Assembly: GCA_021292165.1 (NCBI GenBank)
Contig: JAHFWL010000247.1
Location: forward strand, 1 to 64,000
Origin: Shinisaurus crocodilurus
Taxonomy: Eukaryota > Chordata > Lepidosauria > Squamata > Shinisauridae
Reading direction: 5' to 3'
Length of the DNA: 64,000 bases
Shown here: positions 20,906-30,447 of the stretch, piece by piece
Layout of the letters: each line of letters starts with the position of its first letter
How positions within the stretch are numbered: position 1 is the first letter of the stretch
The notes under the pieces: model-generated
Database searches by the model: none
Told to the model about the DNA's origin: nothing
What the model saw: only the letters and a program-made list of their open reading frames with translations
Made by a program: the position numbers and the translations under genes

Positions 20906-21105
20906 AAATGCGACCAATTTAGCTATGATCCCCCTGGTGGGATCAAGATCGAATTCAAAATTTCCCTACCCTGATTCACAGTGTAGAGTAGGCGAAACCC
21001 GCCCATTGCCCCGGCCAATTGAGACAATGAGCCAAAATTCCTACTCGGCCCCCGTTAATGGGCGACCAGAGGAGCCTACACTGCTAACAGGGCGGGATGG
21101 GAGGG

Positions 21106-21300
21106 AGCCGGAAAACAGCAGCAAAAGAGACCGTGGGCGGGAACGCAGGTGCCTAATTAAGCCCTTTCCTGTGTCCCCGCCCTAGTTGAGCCATTGGCTC
21201 AGTACCTGTGACCAACCTGACCTGTTACCTAACTCCTCTCTCCTCCCCCACTCGCAAATCTTCTCCCCGGCCCCAGATGAGGGGCCCGTGGAAGTCTGTT
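21106..21300 (-). repeat. DIRS-like element, repeat A2
   Basis: 195 bp, apparently identical to A1 at 26997-27191. It abuts B1 directly at 21300/21301. On the other side a 200-bp linker (20906-21105) without a second copy separates it from B2, which departs from the simplest A2-B2 junction. Confidence 0.9.
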
Positions 21301-21727
21301 GCGAGTGTATGGGTGAGATAAAGAAGAGTCAGACACAGAGTATATGGTTTCAAATCAGGGCCACATTTATTGAATTGAAGATCTGTGAAGGGCGAAGTGC
21401 GGTACTAACCTAGCCCGGCCATTGGCCAGGAAAAAACCAATATTTGGGCAAATACATCCTAACCGCACCGGAGGCGGGTTGGTCCGCCCCCGGCCAGTTG
21501 CCCTCCATGTGGAGCTGGAGGGCTTTACCATCGTCGCCTTACTTTGACGCCTCCAGGCACCCAATGTAGGCGAGAAAGGCAAAACCCCAAAGACGTCCCA
21601 ATCTCCCTCCTGGCAAGCCTCAGGGCATTAGCGAGGGCAGCCTTGGGTAAACGTCAGTCACCTTGAAAGGTGCCACTGGATGATCACCATAAGCTTAAGC
21701 CATACTGCCTAATCCCGCACTTCCCGC
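21301..21727 (-). repeat. DIRS-like element, repeat B1
   Basis: 427 bp, near-identical to B2. It lies just 3' of the hydrolase-like ORF in element orientation. Confidence 0.9.
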
Positions 21728-21750
21728 CACAGAGAGAGACAAGCTATCGC

Positions 21751-22748
21751 TTAGTCGAATCTCCCCCACCTGCCCGATAAACAAGCGAGCAGGGTCCTTC
21801 GCAGATCTCCAATATTATTCTCATTATCTACACCGGATAGGTAAACCCCATCCAGGCGAACCCCATCTGGGTGATACAGCTCCCTCCGGGTCAAGGATAT
21901 TGTGGGATGGGGAATACAAAACCCAATCCCTCCTACGGCCCTACAAATCTCGCCGTTCACTTTTCTAACCGCTCTGTTCAAGGCCTTGGGCCAACTGAAA
22001 CACGGTATCATGAACGACCAAGGATCAGGACTCCCAGCCATCATTGCCGTATGTATGCCATATGATATGACACCTGCAAAATCAGGGCCTTGCCTTTTGA
22101 CAAGCCCAAATCATTCCCCCCCAAATGGGGACCAGGACATCTGGGGGGAAGAACACTGGTCAGTTCAGAACAAAATGTGGAGGAGGTTCTGCCATCTCAT
22201 GCCGCGGCGACCCATCCATTGGACGTCCGCCAAAGGCTCAACCTCCAGGAACTCCCAGCCGTATGTATGCCATATTGCATGACACCTGTAAAATCAGGGC
22301 CTTGCCTTTCGACAAGCCCAAATCATTCCCCCCCAAATGGGGACCAGGACATCTGGGGGGAAGAACACTGGTCAGTTCAGAACAAAATGTGGAGGAGGTT
22401 CTGCCATCTCATGCCGCGGCGACCCATCCATTGGACGTCCGCCAAAGGCTCAACCTCCAGGAACTCCCAGCCGTATGTATGCCATATTGCATGACACCTG
22501 TAAAATCAGGGCCTTGCCTTTCAACAAGCCCAATACTTCCCCCAAAATGGGTACCAGGCTATCTGGGGGGAAGAACACTGGTCAGTCCAGAACAAAGTGT
22601 GGAGGAGGTCGTCCGCTGAAGGCTCAACAGCCAGGAAGCCCGACATGGCAGTTCGTCCTGCCGCCCAGTAAATCATACTGTGCCCACAGATCAACACACG
22701 GACAGTCCTGCCTCCACCCCGGTGACCTGGAAGAGAAACACAGCCCAC
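21751..22748 (-). pseudogene. SGNH-hydrolase-like ORF of the DIRS-like element, broken
   Basis: Three pieces in order on the minus strand resemble the SGNH-hydrolase domain carried by some DIRS-order elements. The first frame (22748-22521) has VLICGHSMIYWAAGR, a GHS variant of the nucleophile block. The middle, in the 212-bp repeats, encodes WMGRRGMRW and a GGNDLG block when read in the right frame. The last frame (22044-21751) has RAVRKVN, then ICRAVGG and LYHPDGVRLDG, where a DGVHL-like catalytic histidine block is expected; here the histidine position is arginine. These hydrolases are thought to cleave acyl groups, but their role in the element is unknown. Frameshifts, stops and the repeat expansion make this copy inactive. 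Confidence 0.7.
22051..22640. repeat. 212-bp tandem repeat, about 2.8 copies
   Basis: Units start at 22051, 22263 and 22475 with ATGTATGCCATAT. The first two are nearly identical; the third is truncated and more diverged (for example CAATACTTCCCCC). They sit in the hydrolase-like ORF, so the block bearing the GGND motif is triplicated. Confidence 0.92.
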
Positions 22749-22867
22749 GGCAGTACCATCAAGGCAATTTTTTGACGTACCATTAAGGAAATTTTCGCAC
22801 CTAGGACCAGTATGACTGGGACCTCCGAAAACCCCAGTTTGCCCACAGTGGATGCGACACCAATCTG

Positions 22868-23637
22868 TATGGAGTGGGCTCAGAAACCCAAATGTGCCAG
22901 GCCATGGAGTGGGCTCAGAAACCCAAATGTGCCAGGCCCAAGTCCACGAGAGCAGACCTCGTCACTGAACAAAAGCGAATTAGTCAATGGCTAGCCATCT
23001 TGACGACAAAACAGCCTACCCTCAGCGAGTCCACGGCCAGCCACAAATGTGTGCAAAGGGGCAAGGCATCCTGCTGACAAAACAGACTGCCTTCAGCAAG
23101 TCCACATCCCACCATGAATAGGTGTAGCTCTGTTATTGATCCCGCATGTAACAGGATGATAGACCCTCCACCCAACTGGTCATGAAATAAGACCGTCTGG
23201 CAAGGAGAATGGCAAACTGTAGGCCCACGGGGCAGGGCCCGACATCTCTGCATCTGCCCCCAGGCTCTGAGCAGAATATTGTGCTTTAAAGTGTGCGACG
23301 TAAGCGCCCAGACAAGGACATAACTCTGGAGTTCTTAGAGGACATAGTGTTCAGTATCTGCACTGTAGCCTGATTGTCACACAAAATTGTACAACTGTCA
23401 GCCAAGAGGTCTGCCAAGAGTGCACAACCAGGGGCAACAACCCTGCCAGCACAATTTGAGATGGCCAACCAGGCCTTGTAATTGGCGTAGAAATACGCCT
23501 AATTAGGTCTACTATTTTTCGCTAGAGAGGTGGGAATACTGCTGCACTGAATCCCAACTCTATATAGGAAAAAACCGAGTGTAGAAACAGGCCATGGTAC
23601 CAACTCTATAACAGGAAAAACTGAGTGTAGAAACAGG
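22868..23637. repeat. Cluster of short two-copy tandem duplications
   Basis: ATGGAGTGGGCTCAGAAACC... is repeated with a 35-bp period at about 22870-22938. A longer diverged pair around GACAAAACAG and AGTCCAC is at about 23004-23110. A GAAAAA(A)C.GAGTGTAGAAACAGGC pair is at about 23563-23640. They all lie in the region where the recombinase and the end of RNase H should be. Confidence 0.75.
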
Positions 23638-24010
23638 CAATGGTACCACCAAATCAAACGCCAATTCACAAAAAGGCCTTAGGACAAATAATCTAATAGT
23701 GGACAACCTGTTCGAGGCCCGTCCCCTTCCGTCAGGCCAATTGAATGATAAATTTTCTGCCCCGGAAACAGAACCCAAGAAGGTCAAAATCCTCTGAGTG
23801 GACAGGCAGCAGCTTAAATGCTGGTTTAATATGGCATTCTTCCATCAAGACCCCAGGACCACAGGAACGGATCATGCGAAACTCACCCATGGCCTTCTTT
23901 GGGAACTATTCCCAAGGCGATATGCGCAGGGAGGGGATGGGCCATGAGGAAATGGGCCCAAACCCTTCCCGCTGCCACTTCTTTGTCAATTTCAGATTGG
24001 ACTATGTACT
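23286..24010 (-). pseudogene. DIRS-type reverse transcriptase / RNase H relic
   Basis: On the minus strand, going 5' to 3', the pieces read REGFGPISSWPIPSLRISPW, KKAMGEFRMI, then IKPAFKLLPVHSEDFDLLGF, typical of DIRS-order reverse transcriptases (about 24010-23730). The catalytic core following the second piece is deleted. After a gap the frame at 23468-23286 has ILCDNQATVQILNTMSSKNSRVM, the RNase H aspartate block of this group. Stops, deletions and short tandem duplications interrupt it. The enzyme would copy the element RNA; this copy cannot. Confidence 0.75.
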
Positions 24011-24722
24011 CTGCGCCTCAATTACCCGCCTTGGCAAATTAACTGGGCTGGGGCCCTTTAGGAGGTGGGTGCTGGCCTGTATGGACACTCAGCACAAGCC
24101 ACCCCTAATGGGAGACGAGAAGGAAAAGCTCAGTGTCTCGCGCACCACACACACACTGGGGGCCTGTAAATGCGAAATGTACATAACTCAGACTGCGCGG
24201 CAGAGGCTCCCCATCTTGATGTCTACGTGCCCCAGCAATTCGTATGAAATTACAATGCAAATGCAAACATAGCCATGAGCCACCCCTCTCGTCTCCCTGG
24301 GCTAAGCAAAGTTAATCATGACTGGCCACTGGAGGGGGGGGGGAAGAATCCACACTGCTGGTGTGGCTTCTGGTTTCTGTTGTTGTTGGGTTTTGCACGT
24401 GAAGAAGCACGGGCCAGGGCTACCTGCTGAGGCAAGCCCTGGAGAAAGCCCAGGCAAAGAGTGAGTAACTGTGTAGTCACGGGACAAGCTTTGTTATTTT
24501 GTAGCTCTACTGTGTAGGAGCCAAAGTGTCTTTTTAACTCTCAATGGTGAGCCTGTTTGTGTGAATGGCCATGTTGGCATGCTATTGTGTGGGTAGCACT
24601 CACCACTCCCTGGGGAACCGCCCGCATTGTTGGATGTATCCGCATATGCGTAGTCACAAGGCCGAGAAATCTAAGCTTGCACTATTTCAACAAATTCTTG
24701 GTCTCAAGGCAGTGAAGGTGAT

Positions 24723-24959
24723 TCAACTGATGGTGGCTTCTATTTCTTCTAAGCATGCTGAAAATGAATGCATAACATTATAGTATGATCTGCTACGCGT
24801 AGAGAGGCCCTGCCCTGACCGCCCCTTTTTGTCAACCCTTGAAGCGTCAAGGTCCTCTTCATCTGAAGAGGAAACACGAGTCGGTGGCGGACGCTTTGAT
24901 GGTTGCCTAGGGGCCCGTCCCTTGCACTCCTTGCCACATTGATTTTTCTTGGGAGGCAT
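24723..24959 (-). pseudogene. Gag-like ORF start of the DIRS-like element
   Basis: The frame starts MPPKKNQCGKECKGRAPRQP, a lysine/arginine-rich N-terminus followed by an acidic serine patch (VSSSDEEDLDASR). A basic MPP(K/R)K start is common for ORF1 of DIRS-order elements. It stops after 78 residues, far shorter than a full gag, so it is truncated. Its position, 5' to the RT relic, fits. Confidence 0.5.
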
Positions 24960-25135
24960 CTGAACCGGGACTTCAACTGGAATATCAAGAGAAATTGATG
25001 AGAGTAACGAGCAAAATTACGGAAGTAGCACGCTGCTTAACTAGCCCGCTGCTTAACTCTCACGCTCAAACAAGCTGTGCCAGAACAATAATGCACAGTA
25101 ACATTAAAACGAGAGAGAGAAAAATAAATAAATAT

Positions 25136-25138
25136 TTA

Positions 25139-25194
<56 letters not shown>

Positions 25195-25546
25195 TACAAG
25201 GAACCAAGGCGGTTTACATAATCTTCAAGCTCTCCATTTTATCCTCACAACAACCCTGTGAGGCAGGCCAGGCCGAGAGTCAGTGACTGGCACAAAGTCA
25301 AAGTGATGATGATTCCTTTGATTTCATAGATTATAGAGTTGGAAGGAGCCTTGCTCAATGCAGGAAACTAGAGGAGGGGTCTCCCATCCAAGTAAATAAC
25401 CTGGCCTGACCCTGCTTAGCTTTCTACGCTCAGACAAGCTGAGCCAGCATAAGCCACAGGCCTGTCTTCCCAGCGAGTTTCATGGCCGAGCGGGGACTAG
25501 AACCCAGTCCAACACTCTAACCACTACACCACACTTAACCACAATT
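25136..25546 (-). mobile_element. tRNA-derived SINE with (AAT)n tail, interrupted by a 5S SINE
   Basis: On the minus strand the tRNA-like head is at 25546-25480 (GTGTGGTGTAGTGGTTAGAGTGTT, GGGTTCTAGTCCCCGC), and the body at 25305-25199. About 19 AAT units follow (25136-25194). A 5S-derived SINE splits the element between head and body. Confidence 0.82.
25318..25478 (-). mobile_element. 5S rRNA-derived SINE nested in tRNA SINE
   Basis: The inverse of 20278-20447: TATAGAGTTGGAAGGAGCC at the tail end, then CTAGAGGAGGGGTCTCCCATCC and CTGACCCTGCTTAGCTTTC. It is younger than the tRNA SINE it interrupts. Confidence 0.82.
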
Positions 25547-25884
25547 GATTAAACTGATTAAAATTAAATTGATTAAAATTGATTTAAGTTAATGGAATAA
25601 ATTGATTAAACTGATTAGACTTGATTTAAATTATCGAAATAAATTGATAACTTTTGATTTAAATTATCTTTCCATGCTCAGACAGCTGATCCAGCATCAG
25701 CCACAGGCCTGTTCAACCTTAATTAATTTCATTAATCAATTTAATAACATTAATTAATTCAACAGTATTAAATTTTATTTAATAATAAAACAAAATAACA
25801 TCAATCAATTAATTTAATATCATTAATTAAATCAATATTAAATTTTATTTACTAATAAAATAAAATTAAATAACATTCAATTAA
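25547..25884. repeat. AT-rich low-complexity block
   Basis: Made of GATTAAA/ATTGATT and TTAATTAA-type units. Two imperfect copies of a roughly 70-bp unit containing TATTAAATTTTATTTA lie at about 25735-25880. A 5' fragment of the 5S SINE lies at about 25671-25713. Confidence 0.7.
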
Positions 25885-26640
25885 ATGGGCGCCGGTGATG
25901 ACAGCCGCTCAACGTCCTGTCTAAGGCCAGGCGGCAGTGCAATGGCCAGAGAGGCGGCCGGCCACGTGGCACCGCGGCAGCAAACCTCAGCCGATCTACG
26001 GCTAACTCAAAGACGCCGCAGCAAGCCCCGGCCGATTTCAGGCAACATAGCCCGGCCGCGCTACGGGCCTGCCGAGCAGCTCAGCGTCATGGCAACCAAT
26101 CCCCGGCAATCGCGCGAGGATCAGCTGTTCGTCGCAGCCGCAGCAAGCCCCGGCCGATTTCCGGCAACATAGCCCGGCCGCGCTACGGGCCTGCCGAGCA
26201 GCTCGGCGTCACGGCAACCAATCCCTGGCAATCGCGAGAGGATCAGCTGCTCGTCGCAGCCGCAGCAAGCCCCGGCAAAAAGGACGAGCGGCCGCCAACA
26301 GCTAAAAGGTGGCCGCTGTATTAAACGCTGCTCGTCCCAGCCGCAGCAAGCCCCACTGAAGGAGGTGAGCGGACGCCAACAGCTGAGAGCCGATATCTAA
26401 ACAGCTGTTCGGCGCGGGGGGGAGGGATTTTCCTCAGCCCACGTAAAACAAAGGGCGACCATCTATGTGGCGCCGCGGCAGCCAGCGCTGCTCAACCGAA
26501 GCGGCGCCTTGAAAGGGGAAACTAGAGGAGGGGTCTCCCAGGGAGAGGGGCCGCCAGCAGCTGAGGGGTGGCCGCTGTAGCGGACATTAAGCCTCCATGG
26601 GGGGGGGAGCCAAAACTGAGCAGCCACCACCCCAGTCACC
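25885..26640. other. GC-rich block inside the DIRS-like element
   Basis: An abrupt change from AT-rich to CpG-rich sequence starting at GGGCGCCGGTGATGACAGCC. It contains the 122-bp tandem repeat, a CCGCAGCAAGCCCC motif recurring at least four times, and a 23-bp 5S-SINE scrap (AACTAGAGGAGGGGTCTCCCA, about 26519-26540). No protein domain is seen. It lies between A1 and the gag-like ORF, where an element promoter or leader would be expected. Confidence 0.65.
26021..26276. repeat. 122-bp GC-rich tandem repeat, about 2.1 copies
   Basis: GCAAGCCCCGG recurs at 26021, 26143 and 26265. The first two units are complete and nearly identical, each including AACATAGCCCGGCCGCGC; the third is only the start. 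Confidence 0.92.
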
Positions 26641-26996
26641 CTCAGGTAACTAAACTTTTAACAACTAAAACTTTTAAAACTAAAACTCCGGGCAATCAGA
26701 TAATGGCGCCAAGTATCTGAGAAAATATCGGCTGCTTGGGGGGGGGGAAGGGGGGGGAGGAGCGAGATAGCGGTGAAAGACGCCCAGTTGAAATGGGGGC
26801 GAAAATGAAGTCCCCCGATCCTCTTAAATAACTTAAAACAGCTGAGCCCCAATCATACTTTTAAATAAATTGGAAGTAAGCACAATCACAGCACCCCCCT
26901 CTTCGATTGGAACACACGCACGCATACACAAAAGGAACGATACCACGATGACGAGGCACCACGAGGAAGAGGGATCAGGGAGGATGATGTGTAGTC

Positions 26997-27191
26997 AGCC
27001 GGAAAACAGCAGCAAAAGAGACCGTGGGCGGGAACGCAGGTGCCTAATTAAGCCCTTTCCTGTGTCCCCGCCCTAGTTGAGCCATTGGCTCAGTACCTGT
27101 GACCAACCTGACCTGTTACCTAACTCCTCTCTCCTCCCCCACTCGCAAATCTTCTCCCCGGCCCCAGATGAGGGGCCCGTGGAAGTCTGTT
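26997..27191 (-). repeat. DIRS-like element, repeat A1 (5' end)
   Basis: 195 bp, apparently identical to A2. It is bounded outside by CTATTGAATC, which does not match the sequence outside B2 (CTTCGTTATTT), so no target duplication is seen. Confidence 0.9.
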
Positions 27192-27740
27192 CTATTGAAT
27201 CTGAAGGCAAGTTCACATATGGAGTTTCATCGCTTGTCGACTACAATGCTAAAAGCTTACGTACTTGCATTTGTAAAGCAGCCCTCATAGGCCAAACACC
27301 TTCAAACTCCATACATTTAACACATCATTGAATTCAGGAACATCAAGTGATGTACATGCATCTGTGAATCAGTCATGATGAGTACCTAAAACAAACACTG
27401 CTCAGTATCAAATTAAAGCATTATAGAATGATTGCTACTAGATATCAAAAACAGAATTACTAGGACAAGCAATGTTGGTGTTGCCATCTCTGAGGCCTTC
27501 CTTTACCCCATTGTCACTATTTAAGGCATGCTAGAGTTTCCATTTTATATTGTCAGATAACTAGGTATCACTGCAGCACAGAATGCTCTACAACCAACCA
27601 TCAGGATAAGGTAACTCTAAATTTGTGTGTGTCACTGTAGTGTAATTGCAATGTTGTGGTGAAAATAGACTAGGGAGGCTGAAACCAGCTGCATTTCCTG
27701 AAATCTGAATCTACTTTACCTACATTTAAATATGCTGTAA
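27192..27740. other. Intronic sequence, nothing recognised
   Basis: No gene or repeat recognised between the DIRS-like element and the next LINE fragment. Confidence 0.45.
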
Positions 27741-27748
27741 AACCTGCA

Positions 27749-28325
27749 AATTACTTGGGAAGATAGGCGAACAAATGTCAGTGTACTGGAAGAAGCAAAG
27801 ACTACTAGCATTGAAAAAATGATCCTTCAACGCCAACTTCAGTGGACCGGTCATGTTGTTCGAATGCCTGACTGCCGTCTCCCAAAGCAGTTACTTTACT
27901 CCCAACTCAAGGATGGAAAGCGGAATATCGGTGGTCAATATAAGAGGTTTAAAGATGTTCATAAGGCTAATCTAAAAAAATGCAATATAAACATCGAAAA
28001 CTGGGAAGCTCTGGCCCATGAACGATCTAAATGGAGGTTGGCCTTTCACAAAGGTTCCATGGACTTTGAAGAAGCCCGAGTGCAAGGTGAAAGGGAGAAA
28101 CGTGCTAAGCGAAAAGCACGTCAAATGAATCCTTTACAGGACCATCTTCTATCTGGTAACCTGTGTCCTCACTGTGGGAAGCTGTGTGGATCTAGAATTG
28201 GCCTCCACAGTCACTTACGGACCCATCGCTAGAGTCTACACAATCTTCTTTAGAATTTCCTCCTTTTATCCCGGAAGACAATCTTACTCGGTCACGAGTG
28301 ATCGCCTGATGATGATGATGGTAAA
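27749..28325 (+). pseudogene. LINE 3' fragment (endonuclease/RT-type element, C-terminal zinc finger)
   Basis: The open frame 27819-28232 encodes QLQWTGHVVRMPDCRLPKQL ... NIGGQYKRFKDV and ends with a C2H2-type finger, LCPHCGKLCGSRIGLHSHLR. This C-terminus belongs to non-LTR elements whose endonuclease half is often annotated as craniofacial-development-protein-2-like. It ends with GTGATCGCCTGATGATGATG. The same C-terminal region occurs at 42563-43735, 49567-50065 and 59145-60650. The clade is not assigned. It is 5'-truncated, so inactive despite an intact frame. Confidence 0.85.
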
Positions 28326-28689
28326 CTGGAGTGGCCCACTCAGCCTGACCATACTGACTCCACCTTACCCAGGTGCAAGAGGAAGAAACCTCTATTTTCC
28401 AATCAGTGCATGTCTCTGCTAAAGGCCACATCACCTGGATGCTGGCATTGAGATGCAACCACCCTGGCTGACGTAATCTAAAGGCCAAGTCCCCCACTTA
28501 GCCCACACAACAAGAGGGCTTTCCAACACAATGAGAAAACTTCTCAAACGTATTGACTGGTCAATTGCTCAGGTGCTCAAACAAAGCAGAATCTTCCAGA
28601 ACCCATCTCTGGGTTGAGGATGAGCAATGAGTAAGGGAATCAGCCAGACAAAAACACATGATGCTTTTGGAGAATCTCCACCCAGGAAA

Positions 28690-29020
28690 GTGTGGGGTAG
28701 GGATGAAACCGCTCACCTCGCGCAGGCGCAGCGGGCCAAAATCGGCCCCACTCACATCCGCGCATACCGTTTTGCAGCAGCAACTCGCCTCTCTGCGGCT
28801 CTCCGCCTGCACCGCCGTCGCTGGTCCCGTCGCATCACATCCGGGCCCGGAAGTGACACGATGGGACCCTGCGCAGGCGCGCTGGACCCCACGCAACAGA
28901 TTGCGCCTGCGCAGGGTCCCGTCCCGTCACTTCCAGGGCAGGATGTGACGCGACTGGACCAGCGACGGCGGCTCAAGCAGCACGGAGAACTGCTCCGCAC
29001 CGCTCAGAAGATCGAGGTGG
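28690..29020. repeat. GC-rich foldback repeat
   Basis: The arms 28811-28880 and 28902-28971 are near inverse complements (GGACCCTGCGCAGGCGC / GCGCCTGCGCAGGGTCC; CGCCGTCGCTGG / CCAGCGACGGCG). The left part (28690-28755) is related in inverse orientation to the centre of the mariner MITE at 2041-2296. CpG-rich; no transposase. Confidence 0.75.
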
Positions 29021-29430
29021 GGGGGCCCGCTGCTGAGAGGCGAGCCTCCCCACAGGTTTGTGAACACCGCTAGTGTGGGGACCCAAAGAGATATACTTGG
29101 CTGGGAAAGGAAGTTCCAGGTCTTTTCTTCGGTACAGGTGCTAGCTAGAGTGTTGTCTCCCAGAAGGAGAGGGAGGGCCTGACCCAAGCAGCGGAGGACA
29201 TTGCATCACAGAGGCCAGGGTTCTTCAAGGAACCAGGTAGGCAGCTTACTGCAGGGCAGTGTGTAGCTAGTCTGTCTTTTCCTTTTTCTTTGCCATTTGC
29301 CACTGAATTGCAACCTTAAAGCCACTTGTTACTTTTTGCTTTGAAACTGACTAACTTTTTTTCCATTCTGTACTTTTTGCCTGAATCCTTAATAAATCTT
29401 TAACCCTGTTTTCACCACAACCCATACTGC
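29021..29430. other. Unclassified sequence with polyadenylation-type signal
   Basis: Contains CTTAATAAATCTTTAACC near 29390, reminiscent of an LTR or transcript end, but no partner repeat or TG...CA boundaries could be fixed. Confidence 0.3.
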
Positions 29431-29507
29431 TGTGGTGAACAAGTGACAGTCCCTCCACCAATGCCCAAATACTGTAGCACTTTGGAGGGACTATCACTTG
29501 TTCACCA
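29431..29507. repeat. Short foldback, GTGGTGAACAAGTGACAGTC
   Basis: The arms at about 29433-29458 and 29482-29507 are inverse complements with one or two mismatches, around a 23-nt loop. Confidence 0.75.
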
Positions 29508-30447
29508 CCCCTTTTTTTGGTTCCAGCAAGTCCAAAAAGGGGAGCTATTGGCTCCCCACCCCTTTTTTGCAGCTCCCCTTTGGAGCAGTTACTATAGTTG
29601 TGCAAAATTCTCCTTATACTGCCAAGCCTCTAAATTTCTGTCAATTTCCCCTCCATTTACTTGCTGCCTTTAAATTTGTGAAATATTTCTGACAGTTTAG
29701 GGGGGGAACCACAGTAACTGCAGCAGAAACTGCCAGGAAAGGGAGCCATGGAAAGTGTGTGCAGGGGGCCAATATCTTCCCCTTTCTGGAGATTTGGGGA
29801 AGTGTTGAATGGAAGCAGGACAGTGACAAGTGTCAGTTCAACACTTAAAAGTGAGAGGATTACCTTGCTAAGTATTTCCCCTCCCCTTTTGGTGCATCTA
29901 CTTCTCCCACTCCCCCCCCCCCTTTTCCTCTTCCTTAGTATTACTTTTCCTCTGGTCTTTGGCAAGTGTGCACAAAATTGCCTATATACAGTCTTGCCTT
30001 GTCAATTTTCTTGTACGCTACCTACTGCACTTCACTCCCTTTGACTGATGAAGCTTACAAGGACATTGACAAGGCAAGTCTACATATATAGGACAGCAGT
30101 AAGTGCTCACTTGTGAACTTCCAAGAGACAGACAAAAAATAAAAAATTACGAAAACATTTGTGCAATTTTCTGAAACTGAAAAAAATAACAACCAAAAGA
30201 AAATATAACTCCATTTGTGTACTCCGGAGGCACTGGGGGGGGGGGGGGAAGGGTGGCAAACGAAAAGGTTGCAATCTGAGCTGGGAGGGGGCTGGGACAA
30301 GTAGACAAGATGGGTTCTGCCGCAAAGGACACTGGGATATGGGCTCGAGGACTAAGAGGGAAGGAGCGGGAGAATAAGCCACGATAAGCCCGCTTGTCTG
30401 TTGGACGTGCTGTGGGTTGTTCTGCAAGCAATCCACACTGTGTAGCT

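Larger units (their letters stand above)
20479..27191 (-). mobile_element. DIRS/Ngaro-like tyrosine-recombinase retrotransposon
   Basis: Read on the minus strand the element is A1 (27191-26997), internal region, B1 (21727-21301), A2 (21300-21106), a 200-bp linker, B2 (20905-20479). This split direct repeat arrangement is diagnostic for Ngaro/PAT-type DIRS-order elements. Coding remnants agree: a basic gag-like ORF start (24959), DIRS-type RT motifs (about 24010-23730), an RNase H region (23468-23286), and an SGNH-hydrolase-like ORF (22748-21751). The tyrosine recombinase expected between RNase H and hydrolase is too decayed to identify. No target duplication is seen, as expected for recombinase-mediated insertion. 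All ORFs are broken. SINEs and a GC-rich block occupy its 5' region. Confidence 0.82.

Noticed and set aside
22051..22640. CRISPR-like array
   Set aside because: The repeats are 212 bp and directly adjacent without spacers, in a eukaryotic retroelement.
22090..22786. Several overlapping 120-165 codon plus-strand frames
   Set aside because: They arise from the 212-bp tandem repeat read in the antisense direction of the hydrolase-like ORF.
23745..24272. 175-codon plus-strand open frame
   Set aside because: It is the opposite strand of the DIRS-type RT relic, whose motifs read clearly on the minus strand.
28627..29073. 148-codon plus-strand frame
   Set aside because: It is read through the CpG-rich foldback, and the opposite strand is similarly open, as expected from base composition.
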